A stretch of 17,187 bases of DNA from Actinomycetes bacterium (GTDB lineage Bacteria; Actinomycetota; Actinomycetes; Actinomycetales; Microbacteriaceae). The notes under the pieces are model-generated. The model was given only the letters and a program-made list of their open reading frames with translations, had not been told where the DNA came from and searched no databases. Below, piece by piece: positions 1-7,714 of the stretch. Position 1 is the first letter of the stretch, and each line of letters begins with the position of its first letter. The stretch spans positions 1 through 17,187 of the forward strand of contig JAEYVF010000174.1 of assembly GCA_023432005.1 (NCBI GenBank), in the 5' to 3' direction. A program made the translations under genes and the position numbers.

Positions 1-1009
1 GGATCGACGTGGCCTCGAGGATCCCGTCGGTCACCGTCAGCTGCGCCTCGTACGCGGCGACCGCCGCGGCGACGGCGAGCTGCTGCACCTCGTCGGAGGC
101 CGGGTCCGCCCCCGCGGCGAGCGCCTCGGCGAGCGGATCGACGAGCCCGGCCGCGCGCAGCACGACCGCCTCGGCGGCGGTCACGAGCGCCGAGACGCGC
201 CCGACGACGGCCTGCAGCTGCGCGTCGCGTCGCGGCTCGGGGTCGAGCCCGTGCGGGTAGTTGCGTCGGCGGTCCTGCACCGCGCTCACGAGCTCGGCAC
301 GCGCGGCGCGGCCGACGCCCACGAGCGAGGCGAGCAGCACGAGCTGGTACACGGTCTCCTGTGAGAGCGCGCGCTCCTCGAAGTCGTAGATCGCCTCCGC
401 GTCGACGCGCGCTCCCGTGAACACCGTCGTGCCGGATCCGGTCTGCCGCTGACCGACGCCCGACCAGTCGTCGAGGCGCGTGACGCCCACGGCATCCGCG
501 CGCACGAGCGCGATGACGGGCTTCGCGTCCTGGTCGAGCGCGAAGACGCTGATCCAGTCGGCGTAGATGCTGCCCGTGCTGTAGTACTTCGTGCCGTCGA
601 GCACGCCTCCGTCGGCGTCGCGCGTGAGCCGCGTGCCGACCTTCTCGAGGCCGCCCGAGCCGAGCTCCGACCAGGCGCCGCCGAAGACCTCGCCCGCGGC
701 GATCCGCGCGACCCACACGGGGTCGAACGCGGATCCGGTCAGCAGGCGGTCCTCGACGAAGGCGATGTGGTTGCGCCACAGCTGCGGCTGGTTCGAGTCC
801 GCCTCGCCGAGGGCGATGAGCAGCTCGAAGAGCTCGCGGATGCCGGCTCCCGCGCCGCCGAGCTCGACGGGCAGCCGCACGGCTCCGAACCCCGCCGCGG
901 CGAGGGCGCGCACCTCGTCGTAGGGGCGGGTGCCCGAGCGCTCGTGCTCGCGTGCACGCTCGGCGATGTCGGCGAGAACCGGCGCGAAGCGCTCGACGAG
1001 GGCGCTCAT
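1..1009 (-). CDS. DszC/SfnC-type flavin-dependent monooxygenase (acyl-CoA dehydrogenase fold), 3'-truncated by window edge
   Basis: The first 336 residues are visible; family members are usually about 400, so the C-terminal four-helix part is cut off by the window. The N-terminal helical region (to about residue 110) and the middle beta domain fit the acyl-CoA dehydrogenase fold. Two stretches are typical of the DszC/SfnC branch: GTKYYSTGSIYADW (139-152) and DDWSGVGQRQTGSGTT (180-195). Known members use reduced FMN and oxygen to oxidise sulfur or similar heteroatoms and do not dehydrogenate acyl-CoA. The ATG overlaps the stop codon of the upstream monooxygenase gene (ATGA), and an AGGGGG ribosome site lies 7 bases before it, which fixes the start. 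It is the last visible gene of the importer operon. The substrate is unknown; dibenzothiophene or dialkyl sulfone oxidation are only family precedents. The family call is firm and the chemistry is inferred. Confidence 0.85.
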   Translation of the reverse strand, partial: MSALVERFAPVLADIAERAREHERSGTRPYDEVRALAAAGFGAVRLPVELGGAGAGIRELFELLIALGEADSNQPQLWRNHIAFVEDRLLTGSAFDPVWVARIAAGEVFGGAWSELGSGGLEKVGTRLTRDADGGVLDGTKYYSTGSIYADWISVFALDQDAKPVIALVRADAVGVTRLDDWSGVGQRQTGSGTTVFTGARVDAEAIYDFEERALSQETVYQLVLLASLVGVGRAARAELVSAVQDRRRNYPHGLDPEPRRDAQLQAVVGRVSALVTAAEAVVLRAAGLVDPLAEALAAGADPASDEVQQLAVAAAVAAYEAQLTVTDGILEATSI

Positions 1010-2412
1010 CGCTCGACCCCCTGCGCGATCGCCGCGGTGCCGAGGTTCGCCCCGCCGCGATATCGGGTCGCCGGATGCGTCTCGGGCAGGCGCGCGCCGC
1101 TTCCCGTGACGCGCTCGCGCAGCGTCTCGCCCGGCACGTACCCGGGGCGCAGCCGCCCGCGCCGGCGCAGCTCGGGAACCGCGTGCTCGATGAAGTCGAG
1201 GGCCGTGCCGTACGAGTGGTACTGCACGAGATTGATGCCGTCGATGCCGTACTCGTCGAGCCAGCGCTCGATCTCGTCGGCCACCTGCCCGGCATCGCCC
1301 ACGGCGAGGAACGGCTCGCGGTGGAAGCTCACGACGCCGTCGAGGAACTCGCCGACCGTGAGCTCGTCGGTCGCACCGCGCAGGAACGGCTCGGCACCGC
1401 TCCCCTCGCGCAGCCGCACCTCGCCGATCGTCGTGGCGCGGTCGTAGGAGAGGAAGTCGACGGTCGAGCTCCAGTGCGCGAGCACCCCCGCGACGCTCGC
1501 CTCGCGGTCGTACTCGGCGAGCTTCGCGCGCGCCTCGGCCTCCGTGGCCCCGACGACGACGGTCGCGCCGACGACGAAGCGCACGTCGTCGCGCGAGCGG
1601 CCCGCGGCCTCCGCGGCGTCCCGGATGCCCGTGATCGTCGCCTGGATCGCCTCGAGTGAGGGGCCGCCCGTGAACACGAGCTCGGCGTGCCGCCCCGCGA
1701 GCTCGATGCCGCGCCTCGACGCCGTGGCCTGGATGAGCAGGGGCGTGCGCTGCCGCGACGGCGAGGCGAGGTGCGGCCCCGCGACGCGGTGGTTCTCGCT
1801 CACGTGGTCGATGTAGCGGATGCGCGCGGGGTCGGCGTAGACCTTGCCCTCGCGGTCCTCGAGCACGGCGTCGTCATCCCACGACCCCTCCCACAGCTTG
1901 TAGAGCACGTCGAGGTACTCCTCGGCGAGGGCGTAGCGGTCGTCGTGCGCGATCTCGTCGTCGTGCCCGAAGTTGCGCGCGGCGTTCGGCAGGTAGGAGG
2001 TGACGATGTTCCAGCCGACGCGTCCCTTCGTGAGGTGGTCGAGCGTCGACATGCGGCGTGCGAACGCGAAGGGCGGCTCGTAGCTCGTCGAGAACGTGAT
2101 GCCGAACCCCAGGTGCTCGGTGACGGCCGCCATCGCCGGCACGACGAGCATGGGGTCGTTCGAGGGGATCTGCAGGCCCTCGCGGATGGCCGTCTCGGGG
2201 CCGCCGCGGAAGGTGTCGTAGGCTCCGATGACGTCGGCGAGGAACACCGCGTCGAAACCGCCGCCCTCGAGGATGCGGGCGAGCTCGGTCCAGTACTCGA
2301 TGTCGGTGAAGCGGTGCCGGTTGTTGCCGGGCAGCGTCCACAGCCCGTGGGTGATGTGGCTCACGCAGTTCATCTCGAAGAGGTTGAGGATGAGGCGCTT
2401 GGGGTCGGACAT
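1006..2412 (-). CDS. NtaA/SnaA/DszA-family FMN-dependent monooxygenase (LLM class)
   Basis: This 468-residue protein has the normal length for the nitrilotriacetate/dibenzothiophene-sulfone/dimethyl-sulfide monooxygenase branch of the bacterial luciferase superfamily. Branch motifs are clear: SNDPMLVVPAMAAVTEHLGF (84-103), FARRMSTLDHLTKGRVGWN (117-135) followed by the FMN-contact region IVTS (136-139), and HDDRYALAEEYLDVLYKLWE (156-175). Such enzymes act in the cytoplasm, take FMNH2 from a separate reductase, and cleave C-S or C-N bonds with oxygen. The ATG lies 10 bases after the ATPase gene, with an AAAGG ribosome site overlapping that gene's stop codon; the 3' end overlaps the next gene by four bases. 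Its place after an ABC importer and before a DszC-like enzyme suggests scavenging of an organosulfur or amine compound. The substrate cannot be assigned from sequence. Confidence 0.92.
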   Translation of the reverse strand: MSDPKRLILNLFEMNCVSHITHGLWTLPGNNRHRFTDIEYWTELARILEGGGFDAVFLADVIGAYDTFRGGPETAIREGLQIPSNDPMLVVPAMAAVTEHLGFGITFSTSYEPPFAFARRMSTLDHLTKGRVGWNIVTSYLPNAARNFGHDDEIAHDDRYALAEEYLDVLYKLWEGSWDDDAVLEDREGKVYADPARIRYIDHVSENHRVAGPHLASPSRQRTPLLIQATASRRGIELAGRHAELVFTGGPSLEAIQATITGIRDAAEAAGRSRDDVRFVVGATVVVGATEAEARAKLAEYDREASVAGVLAHWSSTVDFLSYDRATTIGEVRLREGSGAEPFLRGATDELTVGEFLDGVVSFHREPFLAVGDAGQVADEIERWLDEYGIDGINLVQYHSYGTALDFIEHAVPELRRRGRLRPGYVPGETLRERVTGSGARLPETHPATRYRGGANLGTAAIAQGVER

Positions 2413-2422
2413 GGCGTGCCTT

Positions 2423-4033
2423 TCAGGCCAGGAGGAGGCGACGGTCGTCGCGGCCGGGGATGGAGTCGACGAGGTCGGCGGTGTAGGGGTCGCGGGGGTC
2501 GTCGAACACCGCGCGCGCCGTGCCGTGCTCGACGATGCGTCCGTGCTGCAGCACCGTCACCTCGTCGGCGATCTGCCGCATGAGGCTCAAGTCGTGGGAG
2601 ATGAAGAGGTAGCTGAGGCCCTGCTCGGCCTGCAGCTCGAGCAGCAGCTCGACGATCTGCGCCTGCACCGTGACGTCGAGCGCGGAGGTCGGCTCGTCGA
2701 GCACGAGCACCTCGGGCGCGAGCACGAGGGCGCGCGCGACGGCGACCCGCTGCCGCTGGCCGCCGGAGATCTCTCGCGCGCGGCGGTCGAGTACGGATGC
2801 CGGCAGCGCGACCCGCTCGAGGATCCCGCGCACCGCGGCGCGACGCGCGGTGCGGTCGCCGACCCCGTGGATGCGCAGCGGCTCCTCGAGGATGCGCTCG
2901 ACGGTGTAGCGCGGATCCACCGCCGCGAGCGGGTTCTGGGGGATGAGCTGCAGCCGGCGCGCGAGCGGGTTGGTGACGGGCGGCACGGCGGGCAGCGCGG
3001 TGTCGCCGATCGTCACGGTGCCCGCGTCGAACCCCTCGAGCCCCGCGACGATGCGCGCGAGGGTCGTCTTGCCCGACCCCGACTCGCCGACGAGCGCGTG
3101 AACGCTCCCCGCGCGCACCCGCAACCCGACGCCGTCGAGGGCGGGGGCGTCGGTCCTCGAGAAGCGCTTCGTCAGCCCCGTGACCTCGACCACGGCATCC
3201 GGGCGCACCGCGGGGCGGACGCGATCGGCGTAGCGGTCGGGGCTCAGCGAGGGGGCGTCGGCGAGCAGTCGCACGGTGTACGGGTCGCGCGGCGCCGCGA
3301 GCACGGCGGATGAGGGTCCGTGCTCGCGCAGACGGCCGTGGTTGAGCACCGCCACGTGGTCGCTGCGCTCGAACGCGAGGGCGAGGTCGTGCGTGATGAG
3401 GAGGATCGAGAGACCGAGGTCGTCCTGCAGCTCGCCGAGCAGGTCGAGGATGCGGCGCTGCACGGTCACGTCGAGGGCGGAGGTCGGCTCGTCGGCGATG
3501 AGCACGCTCGGGTCGCCCGCGATCGCCCCCGCGATGAGCACGCGCTGCAGCTGCCCGCCCGAGAGCTCGTGCGGGTAGGCGCGCAGCTTCCGCTCGGGCT
3601 CGCGGATGCCGACCCGGTCGAGCAGGCGCACGACCTCGGCGGGCGCCTCAGCCCGGGAGAGCCCGCGGTGCAGGCGCAGCACGGCGCCGAGCTGTCGCCC
3701 GATGCGCTGGAGGGGGTCGAGGGAGCTCAGCGGATCCTGCGGCACGAAGCCGATCGTCGAGCCTCGCAGGGCGCGCCACTCGCGGGGCCGCAGCCGCGTG
3801 ACGTCGTGGCCCTCCACGCGGATGCCGCCCCCCGTCACGACGCCGGCCGCGGGGAGGAGCCCCGCGACAGCGTGGGCGATCGTGCTCTTGCCCGAGCCCG
3901 ACTGCCCGACGAGCGCGAGGGTCGTCGCGGGTTCGAGCCGCAGCGACACCCCGTGCACGACGGTCGCGACGTCCGCGCGCGGCGACGGCCGGTATCCGAT
4001 CATGACGTCGTCGAGTTCGATTGCTGCGCTCAT
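2423..4033 (-). CDS. Fused double ATPase of a peptide/nickel-type ABC importer (DppD-DppF-like)
   Basis: The 536-residue protein carries two complete nucleotide-binding domains. Domain 1 has Walker A GQSGSGKST (43-51), Q-loop region FVPQDPLSSLDP (96-107), signature LSGGQ (157-161) and Walker B VLIADEP (177-183). Domain 2 has Walker A GESGSGKTT (316-324), PQNPLAAVDP (365-374), signature ISGGQ (422-426), Walker B VLVLDEP (442-448) and switch histidine H480. Each domain ends with the RDPYT element (249-253 and 514-518) typical of the oligopeptide/nickel subfamily. It would energise the two permeases encoded just upstream. I chose ATG 4033 over the longer open frame reaching 4225 because residues upstream of it are low-complexity Arg/His-rich sequence opposite the permease gene, a GAGGA site precedes it by 7 bases, and it makes an ATGA overlap with the permease stop codon. 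No catalytic motif is missing. Confidence 0.95.
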   Translation of the reverse strand: MSAAIELDDVMIGYRPSPRADVATVVHGVSLRLEPATTLALVGQSGSGKSTIAHAVAGLLPAAGVVTGGGIRVEGHDVTRLRPREWRALRGSTIGFVPQDPLSSLDPLQRIGRQLGAVLRLHRGLSRAEAPAEVVRLLDRVGIREPERKLRAYPHELSGGQLQRVLIAGAIAGDPSVLIADEPTSALDVTVQRRILDLLGELQDDLGLSILLITHDLALAFERSDHVAVLNHGRLREHGPSSAVLAAPRDPYTVRLLADAPSLSPDRYADRVRPAVRPDAVVEVTGLTKRFSRTDAPALDGVGLRVRAGSVHALVGESGSGKTTLARIVAGLEGFDAGTVTIGDTALPAVPPVTNPLARRLQLIPQNPLAAVDPRYTVERILEEPLRIHGVGDRTARRAAVRGILERVALPASVLDRRAREISGGQRQRVAVARALVLAPEVLVLDEPTSALDVTVQAQIVELLLELQAEQGLSYLFISHDLSLMRQIADEVTVLQHGRIVEHGTARAVFDDPRDPYTADLVDSIPGRDDRRLLLA

Positions 4034-4896
4034 CGCGCGATCCTCGCTTTCACGATCTGGCTGATGCGGCTGATGGCGACGCCGGCCGCCGTGATGACGA
4101 CGCCGGGGACGAGAACGAGCCACGGCGACGACACCATGTAGTCGCGGCCCTCGGCGACGAGGAGGCCCCACTCGGGCTGCGGGGGAGGGGCGCCGTAGCC
4201 GAGGAAGCTCAGCGCCGAGATCCACAGGATGGCGTTGCCGAACTGCAGGGCCGTGAGCGACAGCACGGCCGCCGTGGAGTTGGGCAGCACGTGCCGCGCG
4301 AGCACGCTGCCGCGCCTGGCCCCGAGGTGGTGGCTGGCCTCGACGAACGGCAGGCCCTTGATCGTGAGCACCTCGGAGCGCATGAGGCGTGTGAACATCG
4401 CCACCGTCGAGATGCCCACGGCGACCGCGGCGTTGAGGGTCCCGAAGCCGAGCGACACGACGACGACCATCGCGAGCAGCAGGCCCGGGACCGACAGCAG
4501 CACGTCGACGACGCGGCTGATGACGGCGTCGACCACCCCGCCGAGCGTCGCCGCGAGCAGGCCGAGCACGACGCCGCTGCCGAGGCCGATGAGCACCGCC
4601 ACCGAGGAGCCGAGGAAGGTGCGCGAGGTGCCGTGCACGATGCGCGAGAGCAGGTCCCGGCCGAGGTAGTCGGTGCCCAGCGGATGCGCCCAGGAGGGCC
4701 CCGCGAGCACGGCCGCCTCGTCGGGATCGAGCGGGTCGTAGGGCGTCAGCAGCCCCGGTGCGAAGGTCGCGACGAGGAGCAGCAGCACGAACGCGAGCGC
4801 CACGACGTCGACGGGCGCGAGCCCGGTCAGGAGGCGACGGGCCGCGTTGCGGGGGCGCAGCGGGGCCGGCGCGGGGCGCTCGGCGACGGCCGTCAT
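4030..4896 (-). CDS. Peptide/nickel-type ABC permease, DppC-like
   Basis: The 288-residue integral membrane protein has the DppC/OppC layout: a short cytoplasmic N-terminus, a first membrane span near residues 31-50, the hallmark HPLGTDYLGRDLLSR (71-85), and a core of further spans. The EAA-type loop that contacts the ATPase is at about 185-205 (EASHHLGARRGSVLARHVLP). The near-terminal ALSFLGYGAPPPQPEWGLLV stretch is also usual for this subfamily. ATG 4896 has a strong GGAGGT site six bases upstream and overlaps the stop codon of the preceding permease gene, so it is preferred over the much longer open frame reaching 6378. It should pair with the DppB-like protein to form the membrane channel of the importer. 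Confidence 0.95.
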   Translation of the reverse strand: MTAVAERPAPAPLRPRNAARRLLTGLAPVDVVALAFVLLLLVATFAPGLLTPYDPLDPDEAAVLAGPSWAHPLGTDYLGRDLLSRIVHGTSRTFLGSSVAVLIGLGSGVVLGLLAATLGGVVDAVISRVVDVLLSVPGLLLAMVVVVSLGFGTLNAAVAVGISTVAMFTRLMRSEVLTIKGLPFVEASHHLGARRGSVLARHVLPNSTAAVLSLTALQFGNAILWISALSFLGYGAPPPQPEWGLLVAEGRDYMVSSPWLVLVPGVVITAAGVAISRISQIVKARIAR

Positions 4897-5882
4897 GCGA
4901 ACACCTCCCGGCGGCCGCGGCGCGCCGCCCGCACCCGGGTGCGCCGCGTCGCGTAGCTGATGCGCGGGTCGAGCAGCGGGTAGACGAGGTCGGCCACGAG
5001 GTTGATGAGCACGAACGTCGTCGACACGAGCACGACGACCGCGAGGATGACCGGGGTGTCCTGGTCGCGCACCGCCTGCTGCGTGATGAAGCCGATGCCG
5101 GTGCGGCTGAAGACGGTCTCGACGACGACCGTGCTCGCGAGCAGGTCGCCCACCGTGAGGGCCAGGAGCGTGACGGCGGGGATCGATCCGTTCTTGAGCA
5201 GATGACCGCCCACGATCGCGGGCTCCGAGATGCCGCGCGAGCGCAGCACCGTGACGAACGGCTGCCCGGCCGCCCGGTCGAGACCCGTGATGAGCACCTG
5301 CGTGATGGGGGCGTTGACGCCGATCGCGAGGGTGAGCGCGGGCAGGATGAGCGAGACGAAGCCCTCGTCGCGGATCGAGGAGATCCATCCGAGCTGGAAC
5401 GAGAACACGAGCAGCAGCAGGAATCCCACGAGGAAGCTCGGCGTCGAGAGCGACACGAGCGGCAGGAGGCGTGCGATGCCGCGGAGGCGGCGCGGCCCGA
5501 AGACCGCGACGAGCGCGATCCCGAGCGCGAGCACGGCCGTGAGCAGCAGGGCGAGGGCCGCGAGCGGTGCGGAGTTCGCGAGGCCCTGGGCGACGAGGTC
5601 GACCACGGGCTTCCCGTTCGTGAGGGAGTAGCCCCAGTCGCCCTGGAGCAGACGCCCCACCGAGATGAGGAACTGGGTCACGGGGGGCTCGTCGAGGTGG
5701 TAGTAGCTGATGAGCGGGCCGGCGGCCTCGTCGGGCAGGGGGTTCTGCGGGTTCGTGAGCTTGTTCTCGATGGGGTTCCCCGGGAGCACGAAGAGCGTGA
5801 AGAACACGAGCGTGTAGGAGAGGACGATGACGAGCAGCGCCTGCGCGCCGCGCACCGCCGCGAACCGTGCGCGGTCCATCAC
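4893..5882 (-). CDS. Peptide/nickel-type ABC permease, DppB-like
   Basis: The 329-residue membrane protein has the DppB/OppB pattern: an N-terminal span (about 12-33), a large external segment containing LLQGDWGYSLTNGKPV (78-93), then the transport core with an EAA-type loop around the PFVTVLRSRGISEPAIVGGH stretch. Two starts are possible. The GTG at 5882 gives a GTGA overlap with the binding-protein stop codon, and the ATG at 5879 gives a one-base TGATG overlap and a protein one residue shorter. No clear ribosome site is seen, so translation is probably coupled to the binding-protein gene. The 3' end overlaps the DppC-like gene by four bases. Function follows from the neighbours: one half of the membrane channel of the importer. 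Confidence 0.93.
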   Translation of the reverse strand: MMDRARFAAVRGAQALLVIVLSYTLVFFTLFVLPGNPIENKLTNPQNPLPDEAAGPLISYYHLDEPPVTQFLISVGRLLQGDWGYSLTNGKPVVDLVAQGLANSAPLAALALLLTAVLALGIALVAVFGPRRLRGIARLLPLVSLSTPSFLVGFLLLLVFSFQLGWISSIRDEGFVSLILPALTLAIGVNAPITQVLITGLDRAAGQPFVTVLRSRGISEPAIVGGHLLKNGSIPAVTLLALTVGDLLASTVVVETVFSRTGIGFITQQAVRDQDTPVILAVVVLVSTTFVLINLVADLVYPLLDPRISYATRRTRVRAARRGRREVFA

Positions 5883-7519
5883 GACACCCAGGTGGCCTGG
5901 AAGCTCGGCAGCGCCCCGTCGGTGAGGAAGAAGCCGTGCACGCGGTCGCGCGCCACGTAGACCTGGCTGTCGTCGAAGAGCGGCAGCACGTAGGCCTTCT
6001 CGACGAGGTAGCGCTGCACCTGCTCGAGCTCGGACGCGCGGGCGGCGTCATCGGTCGCGACGAGGGATGCGCGCAGCAGCTCGTCGAGGTGCGGGTCGTC
6101 GACCTGCAGCGGGTTCCAGTTCGCGCTGTCGTAGTACTCGTTGAGCCCGACGGGGTCGGGGTGCGGCCAGCCGACGCGCAGTACGCCCGTCTCGGGGTCG
6201 GAGAACGCGGTGGCCCAGTAGGAGGAGTAGTCGATCTCGCCGATGACGAGCTCGACGCCGAGCTGCTTCCACTGGTGCTGGATCGCCTGGAAGAGGGGCT
6301 TCGCGCTGATCTCGTAGACGTCGACGAAGGTCGAGATCGTGAGGCGCTCGCCGTCGCGCGTGCGGTATCCGTCCGCATCCCGCTCGGTGAAGCCGGCCTC
6401 GTCGAGCAGGGCGTTCGCCCGGTCGGGGTCGAACGCGAGCTCGGCGCCGAGGTCGACGTAGCCGAAGGTGCCGGGGCTCAGCACGCTCGTCGCGACGTGC
6501 CAGTTCTCGGTGTACACGTCCGTCAGGATGCGCTCGCGGTCGGTGCCCACGAGGAGCGCCTCGCGCACCGCCTGCTCGGCCAGGAACGGAGCGGCCTGCT
6601 GGAAGATCCACTGGTTGACGAGCCCCACGCCGCTCTTCGCGATCACCTGGTAGCCGTCGTGCGCGAGGGCCTTCTCCTCGCTCGGCTGCACGTAGCGCAG
6701 CAGGTCGGCCTGGCCGGAGCGCAGGGTGCCGAGGCGCACGCTGTCCTCGGTGACCGGGATGACGCTGACCCTGTCGAGGTAGGCCTCGCCCTGGTTCGGC
6801 GAGCTCGGCGGCGCCCACGCGTAGCCGTCGCGGCGGGCGAGCACGAGCTCCTTGCCGTAGACCTCGCTCTCGACGACGAACGGGCCCGTGCCGACGATCC
6901 TCGTGTACTGCAGCTGGTCCTCGCGGGAGAGCTCGAGGGTCGAGTCGGAGACGAGCCCGGCACCCCACGCGGTGAGCGCGCCGAGGAGGGGCGCGTACGG
7001 CTGCGGCAGCGTGACCGTGACGGTGCGTGTCGCCTCGTCGGTCGTGACCTCGGCCTCGTGGGGGAAGGTCGCGTTCGGCGCGATCGCCTTGTCGGGCTGG
7101 CCGAAGATCTGGAACTCGAGGTTGGCCGCGACGTTGTCGACGTCGAGCGGGGTGCCGTCGGAGTAGGTGACGTCGTCGCGGATGACGAAGTAGTAGCGCA
7201 GGCCGTCGGGGCTCACCGTCCAGCTCTCGGCGAGCCACGGCTCGAACTCGTAGGTGTCGGGGTTGCGGTAGATCAGCCGGTCGGTGAGGTTCTGCAGCAG
7301 CCCGCGGTCCTGCCAGGCACCCGACTCCTGCAGCTGCGCGCCGAACGGGATCTCGGCGTCGAGGTACACGAGCTCGCCGCCGCGCACCGGCTCGCCGCCC
7401 GAGCTCGACGCCTGGGACGGCACCGAGCAGGCGCTCGCGAGCAGGGCGACGGAGACGACGGCGGCGGCTGCGGCGGTGGCGCGCAGTCGTGCGCGCACCG
7501 TCCGGGTCGTGGGGGACAT
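5879..7519 (-). CDS. Solute-binding lipoprotein of peptide/nickel-type ABC importer (SBP family 5)
   Basis: The 546-residue protein starts with a lipoprotein signal peptide: basic N-terminus, hydrophobic stretch (14-27) and lipobox LASAC with Cys31 as the likely lipidated residue. The mature part has the family 5 binding-protein layout of the Dpp/Opp/Nik class, including GGELVYL near residue 47, EPWLAESWTVSPDGLRYYF in the first lobe, and the GTGPFV element. It would hold the substrate at the outer face of the membrane and deliver it to the two permeases. An AGGAG site lies six bases before the ATG. As the first gene of the importer/monooxygenase operon, it is preceded by 195 non-coding bases with repeats and hairpins. 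The family also binds non-peptide ligands, so with two monooxygenases downstream the ligand is more likely a small organosulfur or amine compound than a peptide; that is inference. Confidence 0.93.
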   Translation of the reverse strand: MSPTTRTVRARLRATAAAAAVVSVALLASACSVPSQASSSGGEPVRGGELVYLDAEIPFGAQLQESGAWQDRGLLQNLTDRLIYRNPDTYEFEPWLAESWTVSPDGLRYYFVIRDDVTYSDGTPLDVDNVAANLEFQIFGQPDKAIAPNATFPHEAEVTTDEATRTVTVTLPQPYAPLLGALTAWGAGLVSDSTLELSREDQLQYTRIVGTGPFVVESEVYGKELVLARRDGYAWAPPSSPNQGEAYLDRVSVIPVTEDSVRLGTLRSGQADLLRYVQPSEEKALAHDGYQVIAKSGVGLVNQWIFQQAAPFLAEQAVREALLVGTDRERILTDVYTENWHVATSVLSPGTFGYVDLGAELAFDPDRANALLDEAGFTERDADGYRTRDGERLTISTFVDVYEISAKPLFQAIQHQWKQLGVELVIGEIDYSSYWATAFSDPETGVLRVGWPHPDPVGLNEYYDSANWNPLQVDDPHLDELLRASLVATDDAARASELEQVQRYLVEKAYVLPLFDDSQVYVARDRVHGFFLTDGALPSFQATWVS

Positions 7520-7525
7520 GCGGGG

Positions 7526-7530
7526 CTCCT
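7526..7530 (-). promoter_or_regulatory. Ribosome binding site of the binding-protein gene
   Basis: On the minus strand this reads AGGAG, six bases before the ATG at 7519. It supports the annotated start, which also places the lipoprotein signal peptide at a normal distance from the N-terminus. Confidence 0.7.
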
Positions 7531-7549
7531 GGGACAGAGGGTCGGCTGC

Positions 7550-7586
7550 ACCTCCGAGTGGAGGTACCCCGGATTCCTATCCCGGG
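7550..7586 (-). promoter_or_regulatory. Two tandem small hairpins in the 5' leader of the importer operon
   Basis: In the transcript direction the first hairpin pairs CCCGG with CCGGG (arms 7582-7586 and 7568-7572, 9-base loop). The second pairs ACCTCC with GGAGGT (arms 7560-7565 and 7550-7555, 4-base loop). The second hairpin hides a GGAGGT Shine-Dalgarno-like word about 30 bases before the real start codon, but no start codon sits at a useful distance from it. The pairing is seen directly. A regulatory role is speculative, because short GC stems arise easily in such DNA. Confidence 0.3.
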
Positions 7587-7608
7587 TGCGAGGGGGCGCG
7601 CATCTTCC

Positions 7609-7648
7609 GTGACCGGCGGTGACCGCGGGTTGCGGCGGGTTGCCGATT
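7609..7648. repeat. Four 10-bp direct repeats in register (possible operator array)
   Basis: Four consecutive 10-base units each begin with GT: GTGACCGGCG at 7609-7618, GTGACCGCGG at 7619-7628, GTTGCGGCGG at 7629-7638, and GTTGCCGATT at 7639-7648. They are graded variants of one another, with the last the most divergent. The 10-bp period puts each unit on the same face of the helix. They lie about 90-130 bp upstream of the binding-protein start codon, a plausible place for activator or repressor binding. The regulator, if any, is unknown. Confidence 0.5.
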
Positions 7649-7671
7649 GCGACGCTCGGCGACGGCCTGTG

Positions 7672-7686
7672 TGACGGCGCGCGTCA
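7672..7686 (-). terminator. Weak candidate terminator after xylB
   Basis: A 5-bp perfect stem (TGACG paired with CGTCA, 5-base loop) lies about 30 bases past the xylB stop codon. There is no T-run after it, so it is at best a weak intrinsic terminator or mRNA 3' end stabiliser. Confidence 0.2.
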
Positions 7687-7714
7687 TCCGGCGACAGCGG
7701 ACGACGCGGCCTCC

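Larger units (their letters stand above)
7520..7714 (-). promoter_or_regulatory. Leader and promoter region of the importer/monooxygenase operon
   Basis: These 195 non-coding bases separate the xylB stop codon from the binding-protein start codon. They should contain the end of the xylose transcript and the promoter of the next operon. I see four 10-bp repeats in register, a weak possible terminator, and two small hairpins near the gene; these are listed separately. No convincing paired -35/-10 boxes stand out. I checked for the core elements of known SAM and cobalamin riboswitches and did not find them. Confidence 0.5.

Noticed and set aside
4034..4225. N-terminal extension of the fused ATPase
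   Set aside because: The extra residues are Arg/His/Pro-rich antisense-like sequence within the permease gene. ATG 4033 has a ribosome site and a typical ATGA overlap.
7520..7620. Possible SAM-type riboswitch before an organosulfur-like operon
   Set aside because: A GGTCACGG word resembles the start of some actinobacterial SAM-IV elements, but the conserved GGCAACC and multi-helix core are absent.
7577..7687. 36-codon minus-strand small open frame upstream of the binding-protein gene (possible leader peptide)
   Set aside because: There is no ribosome site at its ATG or at the internal ATG 7603. The composition is Arg-rich and shaped by the 10-bp repeats, and there is no Cys-rich or other attenuation-type codon run.
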